A DNA stretch of 7,392 nt from Alistipes sp. (GCA_031285485.1 JAITWC010000135.1:1-7392), one strand, 5' to 3'. Shown: positions 1-6,278, numbered from the stretch's first letter. A program made the numbers and translations. The notes: generated by a model not told the origin, from the letters alone.

Positions 1-72
1 AACCTCGCGTTTCACGCCCGTCAGCCGCTTGAACCGGGCCGCCGACAGATTCTCTATATCCTTGTAAAACAT
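1..72 (-). CDS. N-terminus of an IS transposase, cut by the window edge
   Basis: Reading leftwards from ATG at 72-70, 24 codons are open to the window edge. The peptide contains FKRLTGVKRE, which resembles the start of Bacteroidota transposases of the IS5-type DDE group, where a short helix-turn-helix domain opens with a phrase like 'L....F+RLTGV+R..F'. Only this opening is visible, so the catalytic DDE domain, the length and the intactness cannot be judged. A perfect -7 box, TATCTTTG, lies only 4 nt before the ATG, which supports this ATG as a real start and suggests a leaderless message. The family call rests on about 15 recognisable residues; another HTH-containing transposase family is possible. 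Confidence 0.5.
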   Translation of the reverse strand, partial: MFYKDIENLSAARFKRLTGVKREV

Positions 73-76
73 ACCA

Positions 77-84
77 CAAAGATA
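77..84 (-). promoter_or_regulatory. Bacteroidota -7 box for the left transposase
   Basis: The minus strand reads TATCTTTG, a perfect match to the Bacteroidota -7 consensus TAnnTTTG, ending 4 nt before the transposase ATG. No TTTG-type -33 element is seen at the usual distance. The transcript would start at or within a few bases of the ATG. Confidence 0.5.
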
Positions 85-132
85 ACATTTCCGACTTGAC
101 TATTTATCGAAGATGTCTAATGATTAACTACT

Positions 133-167
133 GCTCCGGCTACCTTACATAATAAGGAGTGCGGAGC
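133..167. repeat. Imperfect hairpin with two stems
   Basis: GCTCCG at 133-138 pairs with CGGAGC at 162-167, and an inner CCTTA at 143-147 pairs with TAAGG at 153-157 around a 5-nt loop. Unpaired 4-nt strands separate the two stems. On the plus strand it is followed by CTTTGATTTTTC, so it could be a weak terminator in that direction, but no gene ends into it. It could also lie near the end of the insertion sequence that begins at 72. Confidence 0.4.
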
Positions 168-180
168 CTTTGATTTTTCA

Positions 181-254
181 GCTCCACCCATCCCCTGCGA
201 ACGGAGACCAACGGGATAGTTCGCAGTTACTCCAGCGACCGGGATGGGTGGAGC
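181..254. repeat. Nested inverted repeat of 74 bp, function unknown
   Basis: GCTCCACCCATCCC at 181-194 is perfectly complementary to 241-254 (14 of 14). Directly inside the left arm, CTGCGAAC at 195-202 is complementary to GTTCGCAG at 219-226. The outer stem therefore closes a second 8-bp stem that abuts the left arm and leaves 14 nt unpaired on the right. A further hairpin, GCGAGCG (255-261) with CGCTCGC (266-272) and a GCCA loop, follows at once. No reading frame I trust crosses it. It lies between an IS start and recombinase remnants, so a structured end or transfer or recombination site of a lost mobile element is possible; that is inference. Confidence 0.6.
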
Positions 255-307
255 GCGAGCGGCCACGCTCGCCCGCCTCGCAGAGCAAGTTTTAGCCGAA
301 AGGCGGG

Positions 308-640
308 TTTTGTGGTACTCCTTTCGGCGCGGGTGACACCCGACTGCGCGGCGTACTCCCCGTTGTGCTCCCGAAAGGGTTCAAGAAGGCACTCCCGCCT
401 TCTTCCGGCCCCGGTTACGGCGTTCTTGACCAGCTCCGCCGTAATGTACCCCTGCTCCGTCAGTATCTCACGGTGGTACATGGTGATTTTCTCCGTCAAC
501 TGCTCTATCCGTCGGTTCGTTTCGGCGGCGGAGATTCCCGCAGGCACATTTGTGCGCGTAAAGGATAAATCGGATGTTCCCGCAACCTTTGCCGAGAGCT
601 CCGGGGTGGTGTCGAAACCCTCCGAGGCCACCGTAACCCG
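308..640 (-). pseudogene. Second tyrosine recombinase, N-terminal remnant
   Basis: On the minus strand, in the frame whose stop is at about 227, the translation includes NRRIEQLTEKI, then HREILTEQGYITAELVKNA, then LLEPFREHNGEYA and GVTRAERS. This is the region after the arm-binding domain of Bacteroidota phage-type integrases, which typically reads like 'IN..L..I...I...Y......G..TAE.VKNAF.G.......LL..F.EHN.E'. That match is clear from about 517 down to about 308. The part from 640 to 518 (with GFDTTPEL) may be a decayed arm-binding domain but is less certain. The SAM-like core-binding and catalytic domains are missing: the frame leaves recognisable sequence before the hairpin-rich stretch. 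It follows directly behind the end of the first recombinase in another frame, as if two tandem integrase genes were fused by deletion. It cannot encode an active enzyme. Confidence 0.6.
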
Positions 641-1608
641 CCTGCCAGCCGTTTGTCTGACCTGCGCATGTCCTCTCCGATCTTCTCGCGGCTCATCCGC
701 GCGCAGATGCGGGTGGCCCTCCGGTCGCGGTGTCCCAGCAGTTCGCCCACCGTTTCGAGCGGAATACCCTGCGAGAGGCAGATTTGCGAGGCGTAGCAAT
801 GTCGGGCCATGTGAAACGTGACGCGCCGATTTATGGGGCATTCCGCGGCGATACGCCGCTGAAGGCCGAGAACAGGAACATGTCGCGGATGAAGTTCAGG
901 TTCGGGCGGGAGAGCCGTGCCCTCGTCAGTTTCTTCAGCTCCTCCGCCGTCAGCGATTTGGGTACGGGAGGCGGCGTGACGTACTCATAGCCGAGGAACG
1001 GATCGTGCCGGATCAGCCCGTCGGCGAGTGCCGTCTTCAAGATGACTGACGATGCCGACGATCGTTGGGGGCGCGAAACGCAGCTCCACCCGCAGGTAGT
1101 GATCGTAATCGGCGACGAACGACGGTGTCAACGCTCCGAAAGCCATGTCGCCCACGTTGTACCTCTTTCGCATAAACCGTTTGAGGTGAGCAAGGGAAAC
1201 TTCGTAACGTTTGCAGGTGTCCGGCACACGGTCAACTCCGGCTCGTTTCAGGAACTGTTCGTTGTGCGCCTCGTAACGTCCGACGAGGGTATCCTGCCGC
1301 AAGGCGATACCCTGAAACGCACGCTTTACCTCTGTGGCGGACACACCATTCTGCCGTGCCGACAACTCTCGGTGGGCCGAATGGATGGCCACGCAGATAC
1401 GGTTCAGGGAGGCGTTGACCGCCACCGCCATTTTACTCTTGCCCACAGCCCTGCCTGATGAGGTATCCCAAAGGGATACCGGGACATTTACTCGGGCGCT
1501 GAACTGCGCCATAGATTTCCCGATGCGGATGCGCCCCAGCACGGGAGCCGTTCCATCCGACTTCACTTCATTTCGCTTCAGATAGAAGCTCACTTTTACC
1601 TCTGTCAT
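637..1608 (-). pseudogene. Tyrosine recombinase (integrase), inactivated by several lesions
   Basis: The gene starts at ATG 1608-1606 (MTEVKVSFYLKR); the longer reading from 1632 adds only eight residues across the -7 box and is less likely. Residues 1-90 look like the arm-binding domain (NVPVSLWDTSSGRAVGKS) and about 105-190 like the SAM-like core-binding domain (LKRFMRKRYNVGDMAF, then FAPPTIVGIVSHL) of Bacteroides integrases. At 1036-1041 the frame breaks: CTTGAA needs one base fewer to continue as KTALADGLIRHDPF in the next frame. That frame runs to FLFSAFSG and stops near 840. A third frame then gives NRRVTFHMARHCYASQI and LETVGELLGHRDRRATRICARM, so about 90-110 residues around the first catalytic motif are missing. 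The HxxR motif (HMAR) and LGH are present, but the nucleophile position reads ICARM instead of IYARM, with codon TGC at 703-705. The protein cannot be active. It would have integrated or excised a conjugative or phage-like element, of which no other gene remains in view. Confidence 0.85.
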
Positions 1609-1629
1609 AACTAACTCTTTTTGATGTTG

Positions 1630-1637
1630 CAAATTTA
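1630..1637 (-). promoter_or_regulatory. -7 box of the decayed integrase
   Basis: The minus strand reads TAAATTTG, matching TAnnTTTG, 21 nt before the integrase ATG at 1608. A TTTG-type -33 element is not well placed. The leader would be about 15 nt and shows no Shine-Dalgarno site, as is usual in this phylum. Confidence 0.45.
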
Positions 1638-1663
1638 ACTTTCAAAGAGCTAATCATCGCTAC

Positions 1664-1677
1664 GCAAAATATTGTGG
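1664..1677. repeat. 14-bp inverted repeat, left arm
   Basis: GCAAAATATTGTGG here is the exact reverse complement of 1864-1877. The pair brackets about 186 bp. The arms do not extend past 14 bp on either side. Confidence 0.7.
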
Positions 1678-1830
1678 ATCAGTGAGAAGAAACCCGGATT
1701 ACGAAAAATAACCACACAAATTCCGAATGACCGTCTAACCGAGCCCCGAATCCTCTCCTTTTTACGGGTGAAACGCTGTCCGGGCGGAGGACGAACTTCT
1801 GCAAACGAACAACCCAACTGCCACAAACAG

Positions 1831-1849
1831 GTAACGGATTTGTAACGGA
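1831..1849. repeat. Tandem GTAACGGA repeat with 11-bp period
   Basis: GTAACGGA occurs at 1831-1838 and again at 1842-1849. The 11-bp period is about one helical turn, so both copies would face the same side of the DNA, as in many protein-binding direct repeats. It lies inside the segment bracketed by the 14-bp inverted repeats. Confidence 0.45.
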
Positions 1850-1863
1850 ACTCCCTCCGCAAA

Positions 1864-1877
1864 CCACAATATTTTGC
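1864..1877. repeat. 14-bp inverted repeat, right arm
   Basis: CCACAATATTTTGC here is the exact reverse complement of 1664-1677. Given the integrase start 56 bp from the left arm, arm-type recombinase binding sites or the ends of a small non-autonomous element are the two readings I would consider. Confidence 0.7.
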
Positions 1878-2106
1878 CTTTTTAGCCACTTGCAAAGGAG
1901 TGCAGATTAAAGAAGTTTTCACCGCTGTATCAGCCGATTACGCCGTTTTGCCCGCTTTTGCAGTTTAGGTGCAGGATTAAGTAGCGGAACTCCTGCCCAA
2001 CCGCTCTTTATTCTTCCATTTCGGGTAATTTTCAACCGAAGAAGAACAACGAATAACACCGCCGAACAAACCTAATCCACAAACACTTAACTCATTTACG
2101 CCCCAT

Positions 2107-2140
2107 TTTGCCGTTTTTACGAGATCTTTCCCTATCTTTG
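2107..2140 (+). promoter_or_regulatory. Promoter of the DUF4837 lipoprotein gene
   Basis: TTTG at 2107-2110 and TATCTTTG at 2133-2140 match the Bacteroidota -33 and -7 elements with a 22-nt spacer. Transcription would begin near 2147, giving a leader of about 17 nt before the ATG at 2164. Confidence 0.7.
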
Positions 2141-2163
2141 TGAGAATTTAACTATCGACGATC

Positions 2164-3153
2164 ATGGCAAAATATTTGGCAACACTCGCGGTGGCTGCAC
2201 TTCTCGTAACTGGTTGTGGCAGCTGTGACAACTACAAATTCGATGCCCAAGGGGCTTCCTACGAAATAGTTGTCGTGGCCGATCACAACGTATGGGACGG
2301 CCCGGCGGGTGACACGCTGCGCGGGATATTCCACCGCCAGTTCCCGATGATCAACCGTCAGGAAACCACCTACGACGTGCTGAGGGTGCTGCCCGAAGGG
2401 TTCAACAAACTTGTCGCCCGCCATCGCAACATCCTAATGACCCGGATTGACCCGACACTCACCGAAGCCACCCTCGGTTTCTCGCCTGACTCATGGGCCA
2501 AACCACAGGCCGTACTCAATGTGTCGGCGCCCGATCTCGCCTCGCTCACCCGGCTCATAACCGACAACCGCGACGACATAATGCTCCTGCTCGAGAACGC
2601 AGAGAAGGATCGCGACGTGGCGGCCGCACGCAGCCACACCCCGCCGCAAATTACGTCGCTGATCAAAGAAAAATTCGGTTTCGAAATGTCTACTGGCCCC
2701 GGTTACGCCGTGCGCGACGAGAGCGAAGATTTCCTGTGGCTCTCTTACGAGATGCCCACCGCCAGCCAGGGGATCGTCATCTACACCTATCCTTTCTCCG
2801 GAGTGCACGACTTCGACCTTGAAAAACTTTTGGCGCGCCGCGACGAATTCGTCAAACGCATCCTCGCCGAGAATCCTGGATCACACATGGCCACAAACCC
2901 AGAACAGGGTTTCATAGAGGTGGTATACAAAACGATCGAAGGTCGTCCGTGGGCCGAAATGCTCGGATTCTGGGACACCGTGGGAGACTTCATGGGCGGG
3001 CCCTATCGCAACTTCTCCACAATCGACGCCGCCAACCAACGCGTCATTGCGATAGACTTCTACGTCTATTCGCCCGACCCGCGTCTCTCACAGCGCAACT
3101 ACATCAAACAGTTGGAACACTTCATTTACACGGTAAACATTCCCGCGCTCTAG
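2164..3153 (+). CDS. DUF4837 family lipoprotein
   Basis: The 329-residue product begins with a lipoprotein signal: a short Lys-containing N-region, a hydrophobic stretch (about residues 5-15), and lipobox VTGC with Cys18 as the lipidation site, so it should sit in the cell envelope. The rest resembles the DUF4837 family of Bacteroidota. The typical features are IVVVADHNVWDG near residues 35-46, a 'HRNILMTRID' strand near 86-95, 'WAKPQAVLNVSAP' near 111-123, KFGFEMSTGPGYAVRDES near 170-187 and a C-terminal half with FVKR, GPYRNFSTIDA and IDFYVYSP. The family has no established function. ATG at 2164 follows a good promoter and lacks a Shine-Dalgarno site. The gene is intact and of normal family length. 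Its stop codon overlaps the stop of convergent radC. The residues just after Cys18 include only one acidic residue, so surface export by the Bacteroidetes signal is not evident. Confidence 0.85.
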   Translation: MAKYLATLAVAALLVTGCGSCDNYKFDAQGASYEIVVVADHNVWDGPAGDTLRGIFHRQFPMINRQETTYDVLRVLPEGFNKLVARHRNILMTRIDPTLTEATLGFSPDSWAKPQAVLNVSAPDLASLTRLITDNRDDIMLLLENAEKDRDVAAARSHTPPQITSLIKEKFGFEMSTGPGYAVRDESEDFLWLSYEMPTASQGIVIYTYPFSGVHDFDLEKLLARRDEFVKRILAENPGSHMATNPEQGFIEVVYKTIEGRPWAEMLGFWDTVGDFMGGPYRNFSTIDAANQRVIAIDFYVYSPDPRLSQRNYIKQLEHFIYTVNIPAL

Positions 3154-3812
3154 CCCAACTTCCCACTTTCGGCGAAACTGTATGCTCCCGACCGAGAGAC
3201 TATAACGTGGTCTATGACGGCGATGTCGAACAGGGCTGCCGCGGCGGCCACGGTCTCGGTGACACGCAGGTCATCGCCGCTCGGCTCGGCCACACCCGAA
3301 GGATGGTTGTGAACGAGGATCAGCGAAGGAGCGAGCAACTCGACGGCCCGCTTGACAATCAGTTTGTGATCGACCACCGTCCCGGCGACACCCCCTTGGC
3401 TCAGCCGCACGCGATCAAGTATCCGCCCACCTTGAGTGAGGTAGAGCGCCCAAAACTCCTCATGACCCAGATCTGCCAACGGCATGAAGAGTCTCACAAC
3501 GTCCTCTTTCGACGTCACCACGCTTACCTCCATTGCCCGCCCCTCGGCCAACCGGCGTGCGAACTCACCCGCGGCGGCGATTTGTGCTGCCTTTATGGTT
3601 CCGCCCCCCGCGGCACGGCGAATGCGCTGCACACCCGACGAGGCAATCTCGGCAAGTCCGCCGGGGAACTCCGCCACGATCCGTTCGGCCAACGCCACCG
3701 CCGTAAGAGTTTCGGTGCCCTCGCGAAAGACCACAGCTAGCAATTCGGCATCGGAGAGTCTCTCCGGCCCCGCAACTATCAGCCGCTCGCGTATTTCTCT
3801 ATCGGTTTTCAA
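3150..3812 (-). CDS. radC: RadC-family JAMM-domain protein
   Basis: The 220-residue product has the full RadC layout. An N-terminal helix-hairpin-helix-like region (ERLIVAGPERLSDAELLAVVFREGT, about residues 9-33) is followed by a C-terminal JAB/MPN domain. Its metal-binding motif is HNHPSGVAEPSGDD (His168, His170 and the Asp about ten residues on); GVAGTVVDHKLIVKRAVELLAPSLILVHNHPS is near-canonical in pattern. The JAMM fold suggests a zinc hydrolase or deubiquitinase-like peptidase, but no substrate is known, and the old DNA-repair role is not supported. The only usable start is TTG at 3812-3810: the frame upstream has no ATG or GTG before a stop. This TTG overlaps the rnc stop as TTGA, so translation is probably coupled to rnc. 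AGGAGG lies 18 nt upstream, far for a classic ribosome site. The 3' end overlaps the DUF4837 gene by 4 bp. Confidence 0.9.
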   Translation of the reverse strand: MKTDREIRERLIVAGPERLSDAELLAVVFREGTETLTAVALAERIVAEFPGGLAEIASSGVQRIRRAAGGGTIKAAQIAAAGEFARRLAEGRAMEVSVVTSKEDVVRLFMPLADLGHEEFWALYLTQGGRILDRVRLSQGGVAGTVVDHKLIVKRAVELLAPSLILVHNHPSGVAEPSGDDLRVTETVAAAAALFDIAVIDHVIVSRSGAYSFAESGKLG

Positions 3813-4621
3813 TTTTCCGGACTGCTGGTTCCTCCTGTTGATACTCCTGACACACCCGCAGATGCAGCCAGCGAGTCGATATTCTCAAGGAGCCAGTCGC
3901 CGGCCTCGTCGGAGAGAACTTTCGACACCGCCTGCGCGGCGTGTTGTTCGGCCTCTTTTTTGGTATCGCCCACCCCGTGGCCCACATCTATCCCGTCGAT
4001 GATGACCACCGAGCGGAACAGTGGTTTCTGGGATGTGTATTTCGGATCGTGGCCGGTGGAGAAATGCACCGACTGGCGGCTCTTCTGGCACCACTCTATC
4101 AGGCGGCTTTTCCAGTCGGTCTCCGAGTCGACGAGGCTGTCGATATCGAGGTATCGGCGAAACAGGTGGTCGATCACAACACGATTAGTGCGGTCATATC
4201 CCCGGTCGAGATACATAGCGCCTATCATCGCCTCGAGAGCATCACCGTTAATGTGTTTTTGCACCGCCGAGCCACCTGTGTGACGGATTATATGGCGATC
4301 TAGGCCTAGGGTGAGAGCAAGTTCGTTAAGCGTGGTGCGGCTCACAATTTTCGAGCGCAGGCGCGTCAGCCCACCTTCGTCCTCCTCGGGAAACTCAATG
4401 AAAAGAAAATCAGAGACCACGGCTTCAAGAACCGCGTCTCCGAGAAATTCGAGGCGTTCGTTGTTCAGATGCGTGCCGTTGCCAAGGTCGATCGACGCCG
4501 AACGGTGCATTAGTGCCAACTTGTACAACTCTATGTTGCGCGCCCTCACGCCGAACATCTCCGCCACGAGGCGGTAATACCCATTATTCCGGCCGAACCG
4601 GCGCCGCAACCCCCGGATCAT
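3809..4621 (-). CDS. rnc: Ribonuclease III
   Basis: The enzyme cleaves double-stranded RNA, including rRNA precursors. I take the start at ATG 4621-4619, giving 270 residues (MIRGLRRRFGRN), because it overlaps the fabF stop as TGATG. The longer frame from 4690 would run 69 nt into fabF and adds residues with no family likeness. The signature LNNERLEFLGDAVLEAVVSD (about residues 54-73) carries the conserved Glu and Asp, and NGDALEAMIGAMYLDRGYD (about 125-143) carries the second metal-binding Asp/Glu pair. A C-terminal double-stranded-RNA-binding domain follows: WKSRLIEWCQKS, then VIIDGIDVGHGVGDTKKEAEQHAAQAV. A low-complexity Ser/Gly/Thr tail of about 20 residues ends the protein. The acpP-fabF-rnc order is common in Bacteroidota. 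All catalytic residues appear present. Confidence 0.95.
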   Translation of the reverse strand: MIRGLRRRFGRNNGYYRLVAEMFGVRARNIELYKLALMHRSASIDLGNGTHLNNERLEFLGDAVLEAVVSDFLFIEFPEEDEGGLTRLRSKIVSRTTLNELALTLGLDRHIIRHTGGSAVQKHINGDALEAMIGAMYLDRGYDRTNRVVIDHLFRRYLDIDSLVDSETDWKSRLIEWCQKSRQSVHFSTGHDPKYTSQKPLFRSVVIIDGIDVGHGVGDTKKEAEQHAAQAVSKVLSDEAGDWLLENIDSLAASAGVSGVSTGGTSSPEN

Positions 4622-5868
4622 CACATTTTTTTGAAGATCACCGACGAGTTGTGCCCTCCAAAACCGAATGTGTTCGACATCGCGTAACACACCTTCCTCT
4701 TTTGGGCCACGTTGGGTGTGAGGTTCAACCGCGGGTCGATCGCCTCATCCACGTTGTCGAGGTTGATGGTCGGCGGGATGATTCCTTCGGTCAGCGCCAT
4801 GATGACCGCCTGTGCCTCTATCGCTCCGGCGGCACCCAACAGGTGGCCGGTCATCGACTTGGTGGACGATGTGTTGAGACGGTAGGCGTCGTCGCCGAAA
4901 AGTTTCTGGATCGCCATCAACTCGGGCAGGTCTCCCGCCGGGGTCGATGTGCCGTGAACATTGATATAATCTATGTCGCCGGTGCCGATCTCGGCATCCA
5001 TCATGGCGTGTTTCATGGCCAGCATCGCTCCTTTGCCCTCGGGGTGGGGAGCGGCGTAATGGTATGCGTCGCCACTGATGCCTCCGCCGACAATCTCGGC
5101 GTAGATCTTCGCACCGCGCGCCTTGGCGTGTTCATACTCTTCGAGTATAATGGCTCCGGCGCCTTCGCCGATTACAAAACCGTCGCGATCTTTGTCGAAT
5201 GGGCGCGAGGCGGCTTGGGGATCGTCGTTGCGGGTCGAAAGGGCCTGCATCGAGTTGAACCCGCCCACACCGGCCTCGCACACAGCGGCCTCCGAGCCAC
5301 CGGTTATGATAATGTCTGCGATCCCACGGCGAATCCAGTTGAACGAGTCAATCATGGCGTGGTTCGACGACGCGCACGCCGACACGGTGCAATAGTTGGG
5401 ACCCATGAAACCATACTTCATAGATATGTATCCGGCGGCGATGTCGGGGATCATCATGGTGATGAAGAATGGGCTGAGGCGCGGTGTTCCGTCGCCCAAC
5501 GCGAGGGCTTTGATCTCCTCGAACAGCGACTTGAGCCCGCCGATGCCCGACGCCCATATCACTCCCGCTTTCTCGGGGTCGACCTTTTCAATCTCCAGTC
5601 TCGAGTCCTCGACGGCCTGTGCGGCTGCCACGAGGGCGAATTGAGTGAACAGGTCGTACCGACGCACCTCTTTGCGATCGAAATAGTCGGCGCCGTCGTA
5701 ATTTTTGACTTCGCACGCGAATCGCGTTTTATATTTTTCGACGTCGAAACGGGTAATGGGCCCCGCACCGCTGACTCCGTTTTGCAGATTGCGGAAATAC
5801 TCTGTTACCGAGTTCCCCAACGGGTTCATCGTTCCTAGCCCTGTGACTACAACTCTCCTTTCGGCCAT
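4621..5868 (-). CDS. fabF: 3-oxoacyl-ACP synthase II (KAS II)
   Basis: The 415-residue product is a full-length condensing enzyme of type II fatty acid synthesis. It joins malonyl-ACP to an acyl-ACP, extending the chain by two carbons, in the cytosol. The thiolase fold is marked by VVVTGLGTMNPLG at the N-terminus, the nucleophile Cys165 in TVSACASSNHA, His305 in NVHGTSTPAGD, Lys337 and His342 in TKSMTGHLLGAAGAIEA, and the glycine-rich NTFGFGGHN near residues 399-407. The Cys-His-His triad identifies KAS I/II rather than FabH, and the length and PTINLD segment fit FabF. ATG at 5868-5866 is preceded, 10 nt away, by GGGGAG, an unusually good purine-rich site for this phylum. It lies 107 bp after acpP and overlaps rnc by one base, so acpP, fabF, rnc and radC probably share a transcript. 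Confidence 0.97.
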   Translation of the reverse strand: MAERRVVVTGLGTMNPLGNSVTEYFRNLQNGVSGAGPITRFDVEKYKTRFACEVKNYDGADYFDRKEVRRYDLFTQFALVAAAQAVEDSRLEIEKVDPEKAGVIWASGIGGLKSLFEEIKALALGDGTPRLSPFFITMMIPDIAAGYISMKYGFMGPNYCTVSACASSNHAMIDSFNWIRRGIADIIITGGSEAAVCEAGVGGFNSMQALSTRNDDPQAASRPFDKDRDGFVIGEGAGAIILEEYEHAKARGAKIYAEIVGGGISGDAYHYAAPHPEGKGAMLAMKHAMMDAEIGTGDIDYINVHGTSTPAGDLPELMAIQKLFGDDAYRLNTSSTKSMTGHLLGAAGAIEAQAVIMALTEGIIPPTINLDNVDEAIDPRLNLTPNVAQKRKVCYAMSNTFGFGGHNSSVIFKKM

Positions 5869-5975
5869 GTGCTTTATTCTCCCCTTGTTTAGTTACTACT
5901 TGTAAAAAGGGCCTGTCGTCACGCATCGGTCATCCCCTTCGCATAACTCCAAGCCCCATCTTCAGTTGAATACTT

Positions 5976-6212
5976 TTACTTCTTTTTTTCTTCGATGTAT
6001 GAGATGGCGTCGCCAACGGTGGCAATCTTTTCGGCATCTTCATCGGGGATCTGGATGGAGAACTCTTTTTCGAACTCCATGATCAGTTCGACGGTGTCGA
6101 GAGAATCGGCGCCGAGATCATTGGTGAAACTTGCTGTGGGAACGATTTCGGCTGCGTCTACAGCGAGTTTGTTCTTGATGATTTCGACTACTTTCGATGA
6201 TACGTCAGACAT
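5976..6212 (-). CDS. acpP: Acyl carrier protein
   Basis: The 78-residue acidic product is a standard acyl carrier protein. Ser37 in GADSLDTVELIMEFE is the attachment site for 4'-phosphopantetheine, on which acyl intermediates are carried between the fatty acid synthesis enzymes. The helix pattern (VVEIIKNKLAVD, FTNDLGADSLD, FEKEFSIQIPDEDAEKI, VGDAISYIEEKKK) is complete. The C-terminus ends in EEKKK encoded by an A-rich run. ATG at 6212-6210 follows an AT-rich leader without a Shine-Dalgarno site. It is the first gene of the acpP-fabF-rnc-radC cluster, and FabF, encoded next, uses it as substrate carrier. The gene is transcribed away from purN. Confidence 0.97.
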   Translation of the reverse strand: MSDVSSKVVEIIKNKLAVDAAEIVPTASFTNDLGADSLDTVELIMEFEKEFSIQIPDEDAEKIATVGDAISYIEEKKK

Positions 6213-6278
6213 GATTGTTCAATTTTTAGTTAAATACTCGTTATGTAAATTTATTATAAATAAATGCGAAACTTGGGG

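Larger units (their letters stand above)
73..307. other. Non-coding stretch between IS start and recombinase remnants
   Basis: I see no gene in these 235 bp. The stretch holds the transposase -7 box (77-84), an imperfect hairpin (133-167), the nested inverted repeat (181-254), and the 255-272 hairpin. It also holds a small GCC-GAAA-GGC hairpin at 295-304. The density of self-complementary DNA is much higher than elsewhere in the window. Confidence 0.6.
1609..2163. other. Intergenic region between integrase remnant and DUF4837 gene
   Basis: This 555-bp stretch has no reading frame I accept: the longest minus-strand frame (about 1650-1922) is rich in unlikely residues and matches nothing I recognise. 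It contains the integrase -7 box, a 14-bp inverted repeat pair at 1664-1677 and 1864-1877, a tandem 8-bp repeat at 1831-1849, and a good promoter for the lipoprotein gene at 2107-2140. No tRNA is visible. If the integrase once used a nearby attachment site, this stretch is a reasonable place for its arm-type sites, but no duplicated core sequence can be identified in a single window. Confidence 0.55.

Noticed and set aside
383..404. An 8-bp hairpin AAGAAGGC/GCCTTCTT with a 6-nt loop
   Set aside because: It falls within the coding remnant of the second integrase (CLLEP region) and can be explained by codon content.
312..821. A 169-codon plus-strand frame over the recombinase remnants
   Set aside because: It is antisense to sequence that gives convincing recombinase motifs on the minus strand.
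1650..1922. A 90-codon minus-strand frame in the intergenic region
   Set aside because: The translation is rich in Arg, Cys and Phe without a pattern, has no promoter or family likeness, and crosses the inverted repeats.
1609..2163. A tRNA gene as integration target of the integrase
   Set aside because: No cloverleaf, T-loop consensus or CCA-ending acceptor stem could be found on either strand.
2949..3740. A 263-codon open frame on the plus strand across the DUF4837 end and radC
   Set aside because: It is out of frame with the lipoprotein gene and antisense to radC; both real genes have clear family motifs and this frame has none.
4622..4690. Longer N-terminus of rnc starting within fabF
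   Set aside because: The extra 23 residues do not resemble RNase III, and the ATG at 4621 overlaps the fabF stop in the usual coupled way.
4513..5838. A 441-codon open frame on the plus strand opposite fabF
   Set aside because: It lies wholly antisense to fabF and the start of rnc, has no recognisable domain, and is explained by GC-rich codon use in fabF.
5904..5940. Possible terminator between acpP and fabF: AAGGG/CCCTT with five T on the minus strand
   Set aside because: The stem has only five pairs and a loop of more than 20 nt, so I do not call it a terminator. A partial drop in transcription after acpP remains possible and would be visible in RNA-seq.
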